Assembly: GCF_019048265.1 (NCBI RefSeq)
Contig: NZ_CP077311.1
Coordinates: 3,109,001 to 3,173,000 of the forward strand
Reading direction: 5' to 3'
Origin: Aeromonas sp. FDAARGOS 1405
GTDB taxonomy: Bacteria > Pseudomonadota > Gammaproteobacteria > Enterobacterales > Aeromonadaceae
DNA length: 64,000 bases
A program made the translations under genes and the position numbers. Positions 19,980 to 29,804 of this stretch are shown here, piece after piece. The notes beneath the pieces are model-generated. The model was given only the letters and a program-made list of their open reading frames with translations. It searched no databases and was not told the origin of the DNA. Position 1 is the stretch's first letter. Every line of letters begins with the position of its first letter.

Positions 19980-20702
19980 ATGTTGGATCAGATTCGTATC
20001 GTTTTGGTAAACACCTCTCATACCGGCAACATGGGGTCTGCGGCACGCGCCATGAAGACCATGGGGTTGGCCCAGCTGGTATTGGTTGATCCGCAAGCCT
20101 TGCCGGATGACAATGCCTTCGCCCTGGCGGCTGGTGCCAGCGATGTGCTTGCCAATGCCCGTATCGTCCCGACTCTGGATGACGCGATCGCCGATTGTGG
20201 TCTGGTGATTGGCACCAGCGCCCGTTCTCGAACCCTGAGCTGGCCCATGCTCGATCCCCGTGAGGCCGGCGAAAAGTCGGTGGTTGAGGGGATGCAGCAC
20301 CCGGTCGCGCTGGTGTTTGGCCGTGAACGCACCGGTCTCACCAACGACGAATTGCAAAAGTGCCACTACCACGTGGCCATTCCGGCCAATCCTGATTACA
20401 GCTCTCTCAATCTGGCCATGGCGGTGCAGACCCTCTGTTACGAAGTGCGGATGCGCTGGCTGCAGGGGCAGGCCGCCGAGCCTGAAGATGAGATGGCCTA
20501 TCCGAGTGCCGCCCAGCTGGAAGGGTTCTATCAGCACCTGGAACAAACCCTGATGAAGACCGGTTTTATTGCCGATGACCATCCGGGTCATGTAATGAGC
20601 AAGCTGCGTCGCCTGTTCAATCGGGCTCGGCCGGAAGCGGCGGAGCTCAACATTCTGCGCGGTATTCTGACCTCGGTGCAGAAAGCGCGCGTACCGGATT
20701 AA
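19980..20702 (+). CDS. trmJ: tRNA (cytidine/uridine-2'-O-)-methyltransferase TrmJ
   Basis: 240 residues, SPOUT-class enzyme that 2'-O-methylates position 32 of tRNAs with S-adenosylmethionine. It closely follows E. coli TrmJ (246): [49 protein letters not shown] and [10 protein letters not shown] (knot region). It is directly upstream of iscR, the same order as in E. coli, and its stop codon overlaps the first IscR site. Confidence 0.95.
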   Translation: MLDQIRIVLVNTSHTGNMGSAARAMKTMGLAQLVLVDPQALPDDNAFALAAGASDVLANARIVPTLDDAIADCGLVIGTSARSRTLSWPMLDPREAGEKSVVEGMQHPVALVFGRERTGLTNDELQKCHYHVAIPANPDYSSLNLAMAVQTLCYEVRMRWLQGQAAEPEDEMAYPSAAQLEGFYQHLEQTLMKTGFIADDHPGHVMSKLRRLFNRARPEAAELNILRGILTSVQKARVPD

Positions 20703-20724
20703 TCCGACTGATTTACTCAACCAT
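20700..20724. promoter_or_regulatory. IscR type 1 site, upstream copy
   Basis: Fits the 25-bp consensus ATASYYGACTRWWWYAGTCRRSTAT at most inner positions: GACT at 20706-20709, then GATTTA, then CTC for GTC. It starts inside the trmJ stop codon and directly abuts the downstream copy. Confidence 0.55.
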
Positions 20725-20749
20725 ATACTTGACTGATTTGGTCGGGTAT
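20725..20749. promoter_or_regulatory. IscR type 1 site, downstream copy
   Basis: Matches 24 of 25 positions of the type 1 consensus; it begins ATACTTGACT and ends GGTCGGGTAT. 2Fe-2S IscR binds such sites and represses its own operon. It lies 45 bp before the iscR ATG and overlaps a TATACT (20724-20729), a likely -10. Confidence 0.85.
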
Positions 20750-20794
20750 GTGACCATGTGCCCCATTAAATTGCTTCGCAAGACGGTAAGGCAC

Positions 20795-21298
20795 ATGAGA
20801 CTGACTTCAAAAGGACGTTACGCTGTAACCGCCATGCTCGACGTGGCGCTGCATGCAGAGCAGGGGCCCGTCCCCCTTGCCGATATTTCCGAGCGCCAGG
20901 GCATCTCGTTGTCCTATCTCGAGCAGCTCTTTGCCCGCCTGCGCAAACATGGTCTGGTGAGCAGCGTGCGTGGCCCGGGTGGTGGTTATCGCCTCGGGTT
21001 GGCCCCAGGCGAGATTTCGGTTGGTCAGGTGATCACCGCGGTCGATGAGTCGGTCGATGCCACCAAGTGTCTCGGCAAGGGCGGCTGCCACGGCGGTACC
21101 CAGTGTCTGACGCACTCCCTGTGGCGTGATCTGAGTGAGCGGATCTCCAGTTTCCTCGGGGATATCACGCTGGCCGAGCTGGTACGCCAGGCCGATGTGC
21201 GCCGCATTGCCGGCAAGCAAGATGAACAAATGAAGACCGTGTTGTCCCTGGTTGATCGGGCAGAACACGGCGATGTGAGCTTGAAAGTCCAACTATAA
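20795..21298 (+). CDS. iscR: Fe-S cluster regulator IscR
   Basis: 167 residues, Rrf2 family. [16 protein letters not shown] begins the winged-helix domain. The 2Fe-2S ligands C92, C98, C104 and H107 are all present ([16 protein letters not shown]), at the same numbers as in E. coli. Upstream in-frame codons are ignored because the family starts at [10 protein letters not shown] (20795; AAGG Shine-Dalgarno at 20787-20791). It represses the isc operon through the two sites upstream and senses cluster demand. Confidence 0.97.
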   Translation: MRLTSKGRYAVTAMLDVALHAEQGPVPLADISERQGISLSYLEQLFARLRKHGLVSSVRGPGGGYRLGLAPGEISVGQVITAVDESVDATKCLGKGGCHGGTQCLTHSLWRDLSERISSFLGDITLAELVRQADVRRIAGKQDEQMKTVLSLVDRAEHGDVSLKVQL

Positions 21299-21351
21299 AC
21301 GTGCTTTCCACAGCGGGACTCTGTATGACCCGGACTGTGACGGAGAAAAAC

Positions 21352-22566
21352 ATGAAACTGCCTATTTACCTTGATTATTCGGCAACCTGTCCGGTGGACC
21401 CGCGTGTCGCAGAAAAAATGATGCAGTGTCTCACCATGGATGGCCTGTTCGGCAATCCGGCTTCCCGTTCTCACCGCTTTGGCTGGCAAGCCGAAGAGGC
21501 GGTGGATCTGGCCCGTAATCAAGTGGCAGATCTGATCGGTGCCGATCCCCGCGAGATCGTCTTCACTTCCGGTGCTACCGAATCCAATAACCTGGCCATC
21601 AAGGGTGTTGCCCACTTCTATGCCAGCAAGGGCAAGCACATCATCACCTCCAAGACCGAACACAAGGCGGTGCTCGATACCTGTCGCCAGCTGGAGCGTG
21701 AAGGGTTCGAGGTGACCTATCTTGAGCCGATGCCCAACGGCCTGTTCACTATCGAGATGATCGAGAATGCCATGCGTGATGACACCATCCTGGTCAGCAT
21801 CATGCATGTGAACAACGAAATCGGCGTGGTTCAGAACATTGCCGCCATCGGCGAGTTGTGCCGTTCCCGCAAGATCCTGCTGCACGTGGATGCCGTTCAG
21901 AGTGTGGGCAAGATCCCGGTAGATGTGGAAGCACTGAAAGTGGACCTTCTCTCCGTCTCAGCGCACAAGGTGTACGGTCCGAAAGGGATCGGTGCACTGT
22001 TTGTTCGCCGCAAACCCCGCGTTCGTCTGGAAGCCCAGATGCACGGTGGCGGCCACGAGCGCGGCATGCGTTCCGGTACTCTGCCGACCCACCAGATCGT
22101 CGGGATGGGCGAAGCTTTCCGCATCGCCAAAGAAGAGATGGTGAGTGAAGGCGAGCGTATCTTGGCACTGCGCCAGCGTCTGTGGAATGGCATCAAGGAC
22201 ATTGAAGCCGTCTACATCAATGGCGATCTGGAGCAACGTGTTCCGGGCAACCTCAACGTCAGCTTTGCCTATGTGGAAGGGGAATCCCTCATCATGGCGC
22301 TGAAAGATTTGGCAGTCTCTTCCGGTTCGGCCTGTACCTCCGCCAGCCTGGAACCTTCCTATGTGCTGCGCGCACTGGGTCTGAACGACGAGCTGGCACA
22401 CAGCTCCATCCGTTTCAGCATGGGTCGCTTCACCACCGAGGAAGAGATTGACTACGCGGTCAAGCTTATTCGTGACTCCATCGGTCGTCTGCGTGAGATG
22501 TCCCCTCTGTGGGAGATGTACAAAGACGGCGTCGATCTGAACACGGTCGAATGGGCTCATCACTGA
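21352..22566 (+). CDS. iscS: Cysteine desulfurase IscS
   Basis: 404 residues, identical in length to E. coli IscS. It takes sulfur from cysteine for Fe-S clusters and tRNA thiolation. [19 protein letters not shown] is the family start (ATG 21352 after GGAGAAA). PLP lysine is in [14 protein letters not shown] (about K206) and the sulfur-carrying Cys in [17 protein letters not shown] (about C328). It lies 53 bp after iscR in the isc operon. Confidence 0.98.
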   Translation: MKLPIYLDYSATCPVDPRVAEKMMQCLTMDGLFGNPASRSHRFGWQAEEAVDLARNQVADLIGADPREIVFTSGATESNNLAIKGVAHFYASKGKHIITSKTEHKAVLDTCRQLEREGFEVTYLEPMPNGLFTIEMIENAMRDDTILVSIMHVNNEIGVVQNIAAIGELCRSRKILLHVDAVQSVGKIPVDVEALKVDLLSVSAHKVYGPKGIGALFVRRKPRVRLEAQMHGGGHERGMRSGTLPTHQIVGMGEAFRIAKEEMVSEGERILALRQRLWNGIKDIEAVYINGDLEQRVPGNLNVSFAYVEGESLIMALKDLAVSSGSACTSASLEPSYVLRALGLNDELAHSSIRFSMGRFTTEEEIDYAVKLIRDSIGRLREMSPLWEMYKDGVDLNTVEWAHH

Positions 22567-22607
22567 TCTATCTGGTCAGTGAGCAACAGAATTAGCAGGA
22601 GTGAGAT

Positions 22608-22991
22608 ATGGCTTACAGTGAAAAAGTAATCGACCACTACGAGAATCCTCGCAACGTCGGTGGTTTCGACAAGAATGATCCCAGCGTTGCAACCGGCATG
22701 GTCGGTGCGCCCGCCTGTGGCGACGTGATGAAGCTGCAACTGAAGATCAGCGACGAAGGCATCATCGAAGATGCCAAGTTCAAGACCTACGGCTGCGGTT
22801 CCGCCATCGCCTCCAGCTCCCTGGTGACCGAATGGGTCAAGGGCAAGACCCTGGACGAAGCGGCTGGCATCAAGAACACAGATATCGCTGAAGAGTTGGC
22901 CCTGCCACCGGTGAAGATCCACTGCTCCATTCTGGCTGAGGACGCCATCAAGGCCGCCATCGCCGATTACAAGCAGAAGAAAGGTCTCTAA
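22608..22991 (+). CDS. iscU: Fe-S scaffold protein IscU
   Basis: 127 residues (E. coli 128). Cluster-binding cysteines are in GAPACGDVMKL (C37), YGCGSAIAS (C63) and KIHCSILAED (C106). The HscA recognition motif appears as LPPVK. GGAG precedes ATG 22608. It receives sulfur from IscS and hands clusters over with HscA/HscB. Confidence 0.98.
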   Translation: MAYSEKVIDHYENPRNVGGFDKNDPSVATGMVGAPACGDVMKLQLKISDEGIIEDAKFKTYGCGSAIASSSLVTEWVKGKTLDEAAGIKNTDIAEELALPPVKIHCSILAEDAIKAAIADYKQKKGL

Positions 22992-23006
22992 GCGCCGGAG
23001 AGCAGT

Positions 23007-23330
23007 ATGGCTATTACCATGACAGATGCCGCCGCGGCACGGGTTTCCTCTTTTCTGGCTAACCGGGGCAAGGGCATTGGCCTGCGCCTCGGCGTCAAAA
23101 CCACAGGCTGCTCCGGTCTTGCCTACGTGCTTGAGTTCGTTGATGAACTGACCGATGAGGATCAGGTGTTCGAGCAGCAGGGCGTCAAGATTATTGTTGA
23201 TGCCAAGAGCCTGATCCATCTGGATGGCACCGAGCTGGATTTCGTCAAGGAGGGCCTCAACGAGGGCTTCCAGTTCAATAATCCCAACGCCAAAGGCGAG
23301 TGTGGTTGCGGCGAAAGCTTCAGTGTCTGA
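23007..23330 (+). CDS. iscA: A-type Fe-S carrier IscA
   Basis: 107 residues with the three conserved cysteines: TTGCSGLAY (C35) and the C-terminal ECGCGESF (C99, C101). It carries clusters from IscU to apo-proteins. It is 15 bp after iscU. A strong hairpin follows before hscB. Confidence 0.97.
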   Translation: MAITMTDAAAARVSSFLANRGKGIGLRLGVKTTGCSGLAYVLEFVDELTDEDQVFEQQGVKIIVDAKSLIHLDGTELDFVKEGLNEGFQFNNPNAKGECGCGESFSV

Positions 23331-23357
23331 GATGTTTGACGTCAATGATCCTTCGTC

Positions 23358-23395
23358 TGTGGTTGAGCGGGTCGCCCATGACCCGTTCAACCACA
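23358..23395 (+). other. strong hairpin between iscA and hscB
   Basis: A 16-bp stem, 23358-23373 with 23380-23395 (one G-U pair), closes a 6-nt loop. No T run follows. It could stabilise or process the iscRSUA part of the transcript, or pause RNA polymerase. Confidence 0.65.
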
Positions 23396-23448
23396 TCTCA
23401 TTTGCCAGGGGCGAGTGAGGTTGTGGCGAACGTTTCCAAGAGGTTTGC

Positions 23449-23967
23449 ATGAATCATTTCGAGCTGTTTGGGCTGGTTGAAGGCTTCGAGCTCGATACCC
23501 GTCAGTTGGCTGATACCTACCGCCAGCTGCAAACCCAATTCCATCCTGATCGTTTTGCCACCGCCCCCGAACGGGAGCAGCTGGCTGCGGTGCAACGTGC
23601 CGCCCAGATCAACGAAGCATTCACCACCCTCAAGGCGCCGCTGCGCCGTGCAGAATATCTGCTCTCCCTGCGTGGCACCGATATCCGTGGTGAACAGCAG
23701 ACTCTGCAAGATACCGCGTTTCTGATGCAGCAGCTGGAGTGGCGCGAGCGTCTGGCCGATCTGAAAGATGACGCAGACCCTGAGCGCGCCATCAAGGATT
23801 TTCGCAGCGAGATCAGGCATGATCACCAGATGTTGATGCAGCAGCTGACCGAGTCTCTTGCCGCCGGCAGAGATCTCGTTGCCGCTGATTGCGTTCGCAA
23901 ACTCAAGTTTGTCGACAAGCTCCTTGAAGAGCTGGAACGATTCGAAGACTCGCTTCTCGAGTCTTGA
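23449..23967 (+). CDS. hscB: Fe-S co-chaperone HscB
   Basis: 172 residues (E. coli 171). The N-terminal J domain has [11 protein letters not shown] and the HPD motif in QFHPDRFA. The C-terminal helical part binds IscU. Its sequence [20 protein letters not shown] is typical. AAGAGG precedes ATG 23449. It targets IscU to HscA. Confidence 0.96.
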   Translation: MNHFELFGLVEGFELDTRQLADTYRQLQTQFHPDRFATAPEREQLAAVQRAAQINEAFTTLKAPLRRAEYLLSLRGTDIRGEQQTLQDTAFLMQQLEWRERLADLKDDADPERAIKDFRSEIRHDHQMLMQQLTESLAAGRDLVAADCVRKLKFVDKLLEELERFEDSLLES

Positions 23968-23995
23968 TCCTTTAACGCTGGAAGTTTCATTACCC

Positions 23996-25843
23996 ATGGC
24001 ATTACTGCAAATCGCCGAACCCGGCCAGAGCGCTGTTCCTCATCAGCACAAACGTGCCGTCGGGATCGATCTCGGCACCACCAACTCTCTCGTCGCTGCG
24101 GTTCGCAGTGGTCACGCCGATACCCTTTGCGATGAGCAAGGGCACGACCTGCTCCCGTCAGTGGTGCACTATCAAAGCGACGCCATTCGAGTCGGGATTG
24201 ATGCCAAGCGCGAAGCGGCGCTCGATCCTCACAACACCATCGTCTCGGTCAAACGGATGATGGGCAAGGCGCTGGCCGATATCGATACCCGCCAGCAGCC
24301 TTACCAGTTTGTTGCCGCCGACAATGGCATGCCGCAACTGCAAACCCGTCAGGGGCTGGTCAATCCGGTGCAGGTCTCGGCCGAAATCCTCAAAAAGCTG
24401 GCCGAGCGTGGCGCCCAGACTCTCGGGGGCGATCTCGATGGCGTGGTCATTACCGTGCCCGCCTATTTCGATGATGCCCAGCGTCAGGGGACCAAGGATG
24501 CGGCCCGTCTGGCCGGTCTGCACGTACTGCGTCTGCTCAACGAGCCGACCGCGGCCGCGATTGCCTATGGCCTTGACTCCGGTCAGGAAGGGGTGATCGC
24601 GGTTTACGATCTGGGGGGCGGCACCTTCGATATCTCCATCCTGCGTCTGCACCGCGGTGTGTTTGAAGTGATGGCGACCGGCGGCGATTCCGCCCTCGGC
24701 GGTGATGATTTTGATCACCTGCTGGCGGACTGGATCAAGGAGCAAGCGGGCCTCTCCGGTGAGCTGGATGCCCATCTGCAGCGCGAGCTGCTGGATGTGG
24801 CCGCGGCCGTCAAGCACGGCCTCACCGATACCGACAGCGTTCCCTGCACCTTTGCCGGCTGGCAGGGTTCAGTGAGCCGCAGCCAGTTTGATGAACTCAT
24901 CACCCCGCTGGTGAAACGGACCTTGCTGGCCTGTCGCCGCGCCCTGCGCGATGCGGGCCTTGAGCAGGTGGAAGTGCTGGAAGTGGTGATGGTCGGTGGC
25001 TCCACCCGGGTGCCGTTGGTGCGTGAACTGGTGGGCGAGTTCTTCCAGCGTACGCCGCTGACCAGCATCGATCCGGATAAAGTGGTCGCCATCGGCGCCG
25101 CCATCCAGGCCGATATTCTGGTGGGCAACAAGCCTGATGCCGAGATGCTGCTGCTGGACGTTATCCCCTTGTCGCTGGGTCTGGAGACCATGGGTGGCCT
25201 CGCCGAGAAAGTGATCCCGCGCAACACCACCATTCCGGTGGCCCGTGCCCAGGAGTTCACCACCTTCAAGGATGGTCAGACCGCCATGGCCATTCACGTG
25301 GTACAGGGTGAACGCGAACTGGTGGCCGATTGCCGCTCCCTGGCCCGCTTTACCCTGACCGGCATTCCGCCGATGGCCGCCGGCGCCGCCCATATTCGCG
25401 TTACCTTCCAGGTGGATGCGGATGGTCTGCTCTCGGTCAGCGCCATGGAGAAATCCTCCGGCGTGCAGGCCGAGATCCAGGTTAAGCCCTCTTACGGGCT
25501 GGCGGAGCAGGATATCCTCAACATGCTGAGCGCCTCCATCGAGAACGCCCAGCAGGATATGGATGCCCGCATGCTGGCCGAGCAGCAGGTTGAAGCCGAC
25601 CGGGTGGTCGAGAGTCTCAATGCCGCGCTGGCCGCTGATGGCGATGCCCTGCTCAATGCTGCCGAGCGTGCCGAGATTGATGCCGCCATCGCCCATCTGC
25701 TGACCATGCGCAACAGCGGCGCAACCCATCAAATCAAAGAAGCCATTGAGGCAGCCGATGCTGTCAGTGGCGAGTTTGCAGCCCGCCGGATGGACGCCTC
25801 CATCCGCAAGGTGCTGACCGGACAAAACGTCAACAAGGTGTAA
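23996..25843 (+). CDS. hscA: Hsp70-class Fe-S chaperone HscA
   Basis: 615 residues (E. coli 616) from ATG 23996, [10 protein letters not shown]. ATPase motifs are [27 protein letters not shown] and [15 protein letters not shown]. The substrate-binding domain follows (about 385-505), then the helical lid. It drives cluster release from IscU. It ends 1 bp before fdx. Confidence 0.97.
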   Translation: MALLQIAEPGQSAVPHQHKRAVGIDLGTTNSLVAAVRSGHADTLCDEQGHDLLPSVVHYQSDAIRVGIDAKREAALDPHNTIVSVKRMMGKALADIDTRQQPYQFVAADNGMPQLQTRQGLVNPVQVSAEILKKLAERGAQTLGGDLDGVVITVPAYFDDAQRQGTKDAARLAGLHVLRLLNEPTAAAIAYGLDSGQEGVIAVYDLGGGTFDISILRLHRGVFEVMATGGDSALGGDDFDHLLADWIKEQAGLSGELDAHLQRELLDVAAAVKHGLTDTDSVPCTFAGWQGSVSRSQFDELITPLVKRTLLACRRALRDAGLEQVEVLEVVMVGGSTRVPLVRELVGEFFQRTPLTSIDPDKVVAIGAAIQADILVGNKPDAEMLLLDVIPLSLGLETMGGLAEKVIPRNTTIPVARAQEFTTFKDGQTAMAIHVVQGERELVADCRSLARFTLTGIPPMAAGAAHIRVTFQVDADGLLSVSAMEKSSGVQAEIQVKPSYGLAEQDILNMLSASIENAQQDMDARMLAEQQVEADRVVESLNAALAADGDALLNAAERAEIDAAIAHLLTMRNSGATHQIKEAIEAADAVSGEFAARRMDASIRKVLTGQNVNKV

Positions 25844-25844
25844 T

Positions 25845-26183
25845 ATGCCAAAACTGATCATTCTTCCTCATCCCGTACTCTGTCCGGATGGCGCCGCCCT
25901 CGAGGGGCAAAGCGGCGAGACCATTCTGGATGTGGCGCTGCGCAACGGTATCGAAATCGAGCACGCCTGCGAGAAATCCTGTGCCTGCACTACCTGCCAC
26001 TGCGTGGTGCGCGAGGGCTTTGACTCGCTCGAGCCAAGCGACGAGCTGGAAGACGACATGCTGGACAAGGCGTGGGGGTTGGAGCCGGAATCCCGTCTCA
26101 GCTGCCAGGCAAAACTGGCGGACGAGGATCTGGTGGTGGAATTGCCCAAGTACACCCTGAACCTTGCCTCTGAACGCCATTAA
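25845..26183 (+). CDS. fdx: 2Fe-2S ferredoxin of the isc operon
   Basis: 112 residues. Cluster cysteines are in [15 protein letters not shown] (C42, C48, C51) and LSCQAKL (C87). It supplies electrons to cluster assembly. In E. coli iscX comes next, but here no iscX-like frame is present before the terminator at 26240. Confidence 0.97.
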   Translation: MPKLIILPHPVLCPDGAALEGQSGETILDVALRNGIEIEHACEKSCACTTCHCVVREGFDSLEPSDELEDDMLDKAWGLEPESRLSCQAKLADEDLVVELPKYTLNLASERH

Positions 26184-26239
26184 TTACACATGAGTGAATT
26201 GCACGTGCAGCATCCTGTGGTGCTTCAGTGATATGGTGG

Positions 26240-26272
26240 AAGGCCGTGACCCTCGGGGGCACGGCCTTTTTT
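26240..26272 (+). terminator. intrinsic terminator of the isc operon
   Basis: AAGGCCGTG (26240-26248) pairs with CACGGCCTT (26260-26268), followed by TTTTG. Confidence 0.88.
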
Positions 26273-26356
26273 GTATTCGTTATTCTCTCTTTGCTAATAA
26301 GCTCTTTCCCATAAAGAGTGCTTATACATAGTGCCAGTAAAAAGGAAGCAAACACG

Positions 26357-27661
26357 ATGGCTGACATGATGAAGGTAGCGTTATCCACCCAGGCTGCGGC
26401 TGCCTATTGGGGCGAGGGCGCCCAGCTCAGTTTCAATGGCGACGAGGCACTGATCCATCTCGGTGCCGCCGGTCAGGAGAAGGATGTCCTGCGCACCGTT
26501 CAGCGCGCTGCCCGTCGCCTCGAATCGAGCGGGATCAAGCGGGTGACGCTGGCTGGAGAGGGGTGGGATCTGGAGCGTCGCTACGCGTTCGCCCAGGGGT
26601 TCTACGCCGCCAAGGGAGCCCGTGAACTGGATTTCGGCCAGCAGAGCGACGCGGACGCCCGTGAACTGAATGCGCTGCTCAAGGCTGCTCGCTGGGTACG
26701 TGACATCACCAATGGCTGTCCGGAAGAGATCTACCCCATGAGTCTGGCGGAATCGGCCCTGTTGCTTATTCGTGGTCTGGCCGGGGATCAGGTTACTGCC
26801 CGCATCACCGCCGGTGAAGCGCTACGTGAGTCTGGCCATATCGGGATCTGGTCGGTTGGCCGTGGCAGCGAGCGCGAGCCTGTGCTGCTGGAGCTAGACT
26901 ACAACCCGACCGGTGATCGCCATGCGCCCGTGGTGGCGGCGCTGGTGGGCAAGGGGATCACTTTTGATTCTGGCGGCTACTCCATGAAGTCCTCTGACAA
27001 CATGCTGCCGATGAAGTCCGACATGGGCGGCGCCGCCATGGTCACCGGCGCGCTGGCGCTGGCCATCAGCCGCGGTTTGAACCAGCGGGTGAAGCTCATT
27101 CTCTGCTGCGCCGAGAACCTGGTCTCCGGCCACGCTTTCAAGCTGGGCGACATCCTTACCTACAAAAACGGCATTTCGGTCGAGATCCAGAACACCGATG
27201 CGGAAGGGCGTCTGGTGCTGGCCGATGGCCTGATGGCGGCCTCCGACAGCGGTGCAGCTTTTATCCTTGACGCAGCCACCCTGACCGGCGCCGCCAAGAT
27301 GGCGCTGGGGCGCGACTACAATGCGGTGTTTGCCCTCGATGAGACCGAGCAGCAGCGCGCACTGGCCGCCGCCAAGGTGGAAAACGAGCAGGCGTGGGCG
27401 CTGCCGCTGGAGCCCTGGCATGCCAGCCAGCTCACCTCGGCCTTTGCCGATCTGGGCAACGTCGCCTCAGCCGAAGGCACGGCCGGTGCCACCACGGCTG
27501 CTGCGTTCCTTTCCCGTTTCGTACGTGATGAGGGCAAGGGTTGGGTGCACCTGGATCTGGCGGCCTCTTATCAGAAATCGGGTAACGATCTCTGGGCAAC
27601 CGGCGCCAAGGGGCACGGTCTGCGCACCATCGCCCGCTGGCTGCAGGAGGTGACCGCATGA
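26357..27661 (+). CDS. pepB: Peptidase B (M17 leucyl-type aminopeptidase)
   Basis: 434 residues from ATG 26357 (AAAGGAAG upstream), homologous to E. coli PepB (427). The two-metal site of family M17 is intact: GKGITFDSGGYSMK (Lys and Asp ligands), MKSDMGGAA (Asp) and NTDAEGRLVLADGL (Asp, Glu, catalytic Arg). It removes N-terminal residues from peptides in the cytoplasm. It has its own upstream region after the isc terminator and overlaps the next gene by 4 bp (ATGA). Confidence 0.95.
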   Translation: MADMMKVALSTQAAAAYWGEGAQLSFNGDEALIHLGAAGQEKDVLRTVQRAARRLESSGIKRVTLAGEGWDLERRYAFAQGFYAAKGARELDFGQQSDADARELNALLKAARWVRDITNGCPEEIYPMSLAESALLLIRGLAGDQVTARITAGEALRESGHIGIWSVGRGSEREPVLLELDYNPTGDRHAPVVAALVGKGITFDSGGYSMKSSDNMLPMKSDMGGAAMVTGALALAISRGLNQRVKLILCCAENLVSGHAFKLGDILTYKNGISVEIQNTDAEGRLVLADGLMAASDSGAAFILDAATLTGAAKMALGRDYNAVFALDETEQQRALAAAKVENEQAWALPLEPWHASQLTSAFADLGNVASAEGTAGATTAAAFLSRFVRDEGKGWVHLDLAASYQKSGNDLWATGAKGHGLRTIARWLQEVTA

Positions 27662-28941
27662 ATGTCTGGTTAAGTCGTGAATTTGCACCGGCCGAGTGGG
27701 GGGAGGGTGCGCTGCTCTCTCACCGTGCCGACGGCATGGTGATCCATCTGGTGACGGCCAATCCGCTGCTCGATATCCAGCAGGCGGCCCGTCGCCTCTG
27801 CCTGCAAGGGATCCAGAAAGTGACCCTGGCTGGTCATTGGGAGCGTGAACAGCAGTGGGCATTTGCACAAGGGCTGCAAACCCCCAAGGCGGAGGTGCAA
27901 CTGCAGTGGGCCATGTCCTCGGAAGAGGACCGAGAGGAGCTGGAAGCGCGCTGGCTCTGTGGCCGCTGGGTGCGCGAGATGACCAATGCCACCCCGGAGC
28001 AGTTGGGCCCGCTGGAGCTGGCGGTGGAAGCGGCCTCCTTTATTACCGAGCTGGCGCCGGACAAGGTGAGTCATCGCATTTTGAAAGGCGAAGCGCTGCA
28101 ACAGGCGGGATGGGTTGGCCTTTACCAAGTAGGCCGCGGCAGCGAGCGCGAGCCGGTATTGCTGGAGCTTGACTTCAATCCGGGGCGCGACCCCAAGGCG
28201 CCGGTAGCGGCAGCGCTGGTGGGCAAGGGGATCACCTTTGACTCCGGCGGCTACTCCATGAAGAGCTCCGAGGGGATGCTCACCATGAAGTGTGACATGG
28301 GGGGCGCGGCGATTGTCACCGGTGCGCTGGCGCTTGCAATGCTGCGCGGGCTCGACAAGCGGGTGAAGCTTATTCTCTGCTGCGCCGAGAACCTGGTCTC
28401 CGGCCACGCCTACAAGCTGGGGGATATCCTCACTTACAAGAACGGCACCACGGTCGAGATTGTGAATACCGATGCCGAAGGGCGGCTGGTGCTGGCCGAT
28501 GGCCTGCAACTGGCGAGCGAGTCCGGCGCACCGCTGATCATCGATGCCGCAACTCTGACTGGTGCTGCCGTGATGGCGCTGGGTGGGCGCTACAATGCTC
28601 TGTTTGGCCTCGATAAAGGGCTGGTAAGCCGGGCCATGACCTATGCCGATGCCGAGCATGAGCCAGCCTGGCCGTTGCCGCTGGAGCCCTGGCACCGCCA
28701 GCAGTGCCCTTCCCATTACGCCGACACGGCCAACAGCCGTCCGGTGAAGGGGGGCGGGCCGGGTGGCGCCTCCAACGCGGCGGGTTTCCTCTCCCGTTTC
28801 GTTGCCAACGAAGGGATGGGCTGGCTGCATATCGATCTGGCCGCCTGCTTCAGTGACAACGGCGATGCCCTCTGGGCGCCGGGAGCTAATACTCTGGGGA
28901 TGCGCACCATAGCGCGGGCCTTGCTGGCGGAAGCCAAATAG
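27658..28941 (+). CDS. Second PepB-like M17 aminopeptidase (tandem paralogue)
   Basis: 427 residues, parallel to pepB along its whole length. It keeps all metal and catalytic motifs (GKGITFDSGGYSMKSS, MKCDMGGAA, NTDAEGRLVLADGL), so it is probably active. The N-terminal domain is more divergent, which may alter specificity or hexamer assembly. It starts inside the pepB stop (ATGA), so the two are translationally coupled. A 38-bp identical stretch is shared (27098-27135 and 28372-28409). Confidence 0.93.
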   Translation: MNVWLSREFAPAEWGEGALLSHRADGMVIHLVTANPLLDIQQAARRLCLQGIQKVTLAGHWEREQQWAFAQGLQTPKAEVQLQWAMSSEEDREELEARWLCGRWVREMTNATPEQLGPLELAVEAASFITELAPDKVSHRILKGEALQQAGWVGLYQVGRGSEREPVLLELDFNPGRDPKAPVAAALVGKGITFDSGGYSMKSSEGMLTMKCDMGGAAIVTGALALAMLRGLDKRVKLILCCAENLVSGHAYKLGDILTYKNGTTVEIVNTDAEGRLVLADGLQLASESGAPLIIDAATLTGAAVMALGGRYNALFGLDKGLVSRAMTYADAEHEPAWPLPLEPWHRQQCPSHYADTANSRPVKGGGPGGASNAAGFLSRFVANEGMGWLHIDLAACFSDNGDALWAPGANTLGMRTIARALLAEAK

Positions 28942-28948
28942 GCGAGAC

Positions 28949-28972
28949 AAGGCACCTTCGGGTGCCTTTTTC
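28949..28972 (+). terminator. intrinsic terminator after the pepB pair
   Basis: AAGGCACC-TTCG-GGTGCCTT (28949-28968) has a stable UUCG tetraloop and is followed by TTTTC. Confidence 0.92.
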
Positions 28973-29148
28973 ATGCTGTTCGAATTGTGAACAAAAGATG
29001 GGGTTTTGGCGGCTTAAGGTAACTATCGTGCGCAAGCGCACATATTTTCCGGCTCTGCTCGGTCAAGATGAGTGTGGATGTTGATTGCAAGGGAGTGATG
29101 TTTAATAAAAAGTTGCTTGTTTGTGTGTTTTTCCGGTTTTTGTTTACG

Positions 29149-29154
29149 TATAAT
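29149..29154 (+). promoter_or_regulatory. -10 element of ndk
   Basis: A perfect TATAAT 55 bp before the ndk ATG, with T-rich sequence upstream but no clear -35. Confidence 0.5.
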
Positions 29155-29208
29155 CGCCAGCGAACATGGATTCTAACAATAAAACTCTGTAGTTAAGGAA
29201 AGATATCA

Positions 29209-29637
29209 ATGGCCATCGAACGTACCTTCTCTATCGTTAAACCGGATGCTGTCAGCAAGAACCTGATCGGTGCCATCTATAGCCGTTTCGAAAGCGCAGG
29301 CTTGAAAGTGGTGGCATCCAAAATGCTGCACATGAGCAGTGAACAGGCTGCCGGTTTCTATGCCGAGCATCAGGGCAAGCCTTTTTATGACAATCTGGTC
29401 AGCTTCATGACCTCTGGCCCTGTCATGGTACAGGTGCTGGAAGGGGAAGACGCTATCCGTCGCAATCGCGAGATCATGGGTGCTACCAACCCGAAAGAGG
29501 CGCTGGCTGGTACCTTGCGTGCCTGTTATGCCGAGAGCATCGATCGCAACGCAGTACATGGCTCCGATGCACCGGCATCCGCTGCCCGCGAAATTGCCTA
29601 CTTCTTCTCTGACAACGAGATCTGCCCGCGCGGCTGA
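29209..29637 (+). CDS. ndk: Nucleoside diphosphate kinase
   Basis: 142 residues (E. coli 143). It transfers the gamma phosphate from ATP to NDPs through a phosphohistidine, H117 in [21 protein letters not shown] opens the fold. TAAGGAAAG precedes the ATG. It is monocistronic, between two terminators. Confidence 0.98.
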   Translation: MAIERTFSIVKPDAVSKNLIGAIYSRFESAGLKVVASKMLHMSSEQAAGFYAEHQGKPFYDNLVSFMTSGPVMVQVLEGEDAIRRNREIMGATNPKEALAGTLRACYAESIDRNAVHGSDAPASAAREIAYFFSDNEICPRG

Positions 29638-29656
29638 TTTTTGTGGATGATGACCC

Positions 29657-29680
29657 AAGGGAGCCTCGGCTCCCTTTGTT
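29657..29680 (+). terminator. intrinsic terminator after ndk
   Basis: AAGGGAGCC (29657-29665) and GGCTCCCTT (29668-29676), then TGTTG. The loop is very tight (TC), so a few inner pairs probably open. Confidence 0.75.
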
Positions 29681-29804
29681 GTTTTCGCCGTTTACGCAAT
29701 ATCCCTCTATTCTCCAGGTGGAAAGCCAGACCCATTATTTGTACAATGCCGCCCCCTGACGTCGTCAGCCAATAATTGATGAAGTGTTTGAACTGAGGCC
29801 ATTG

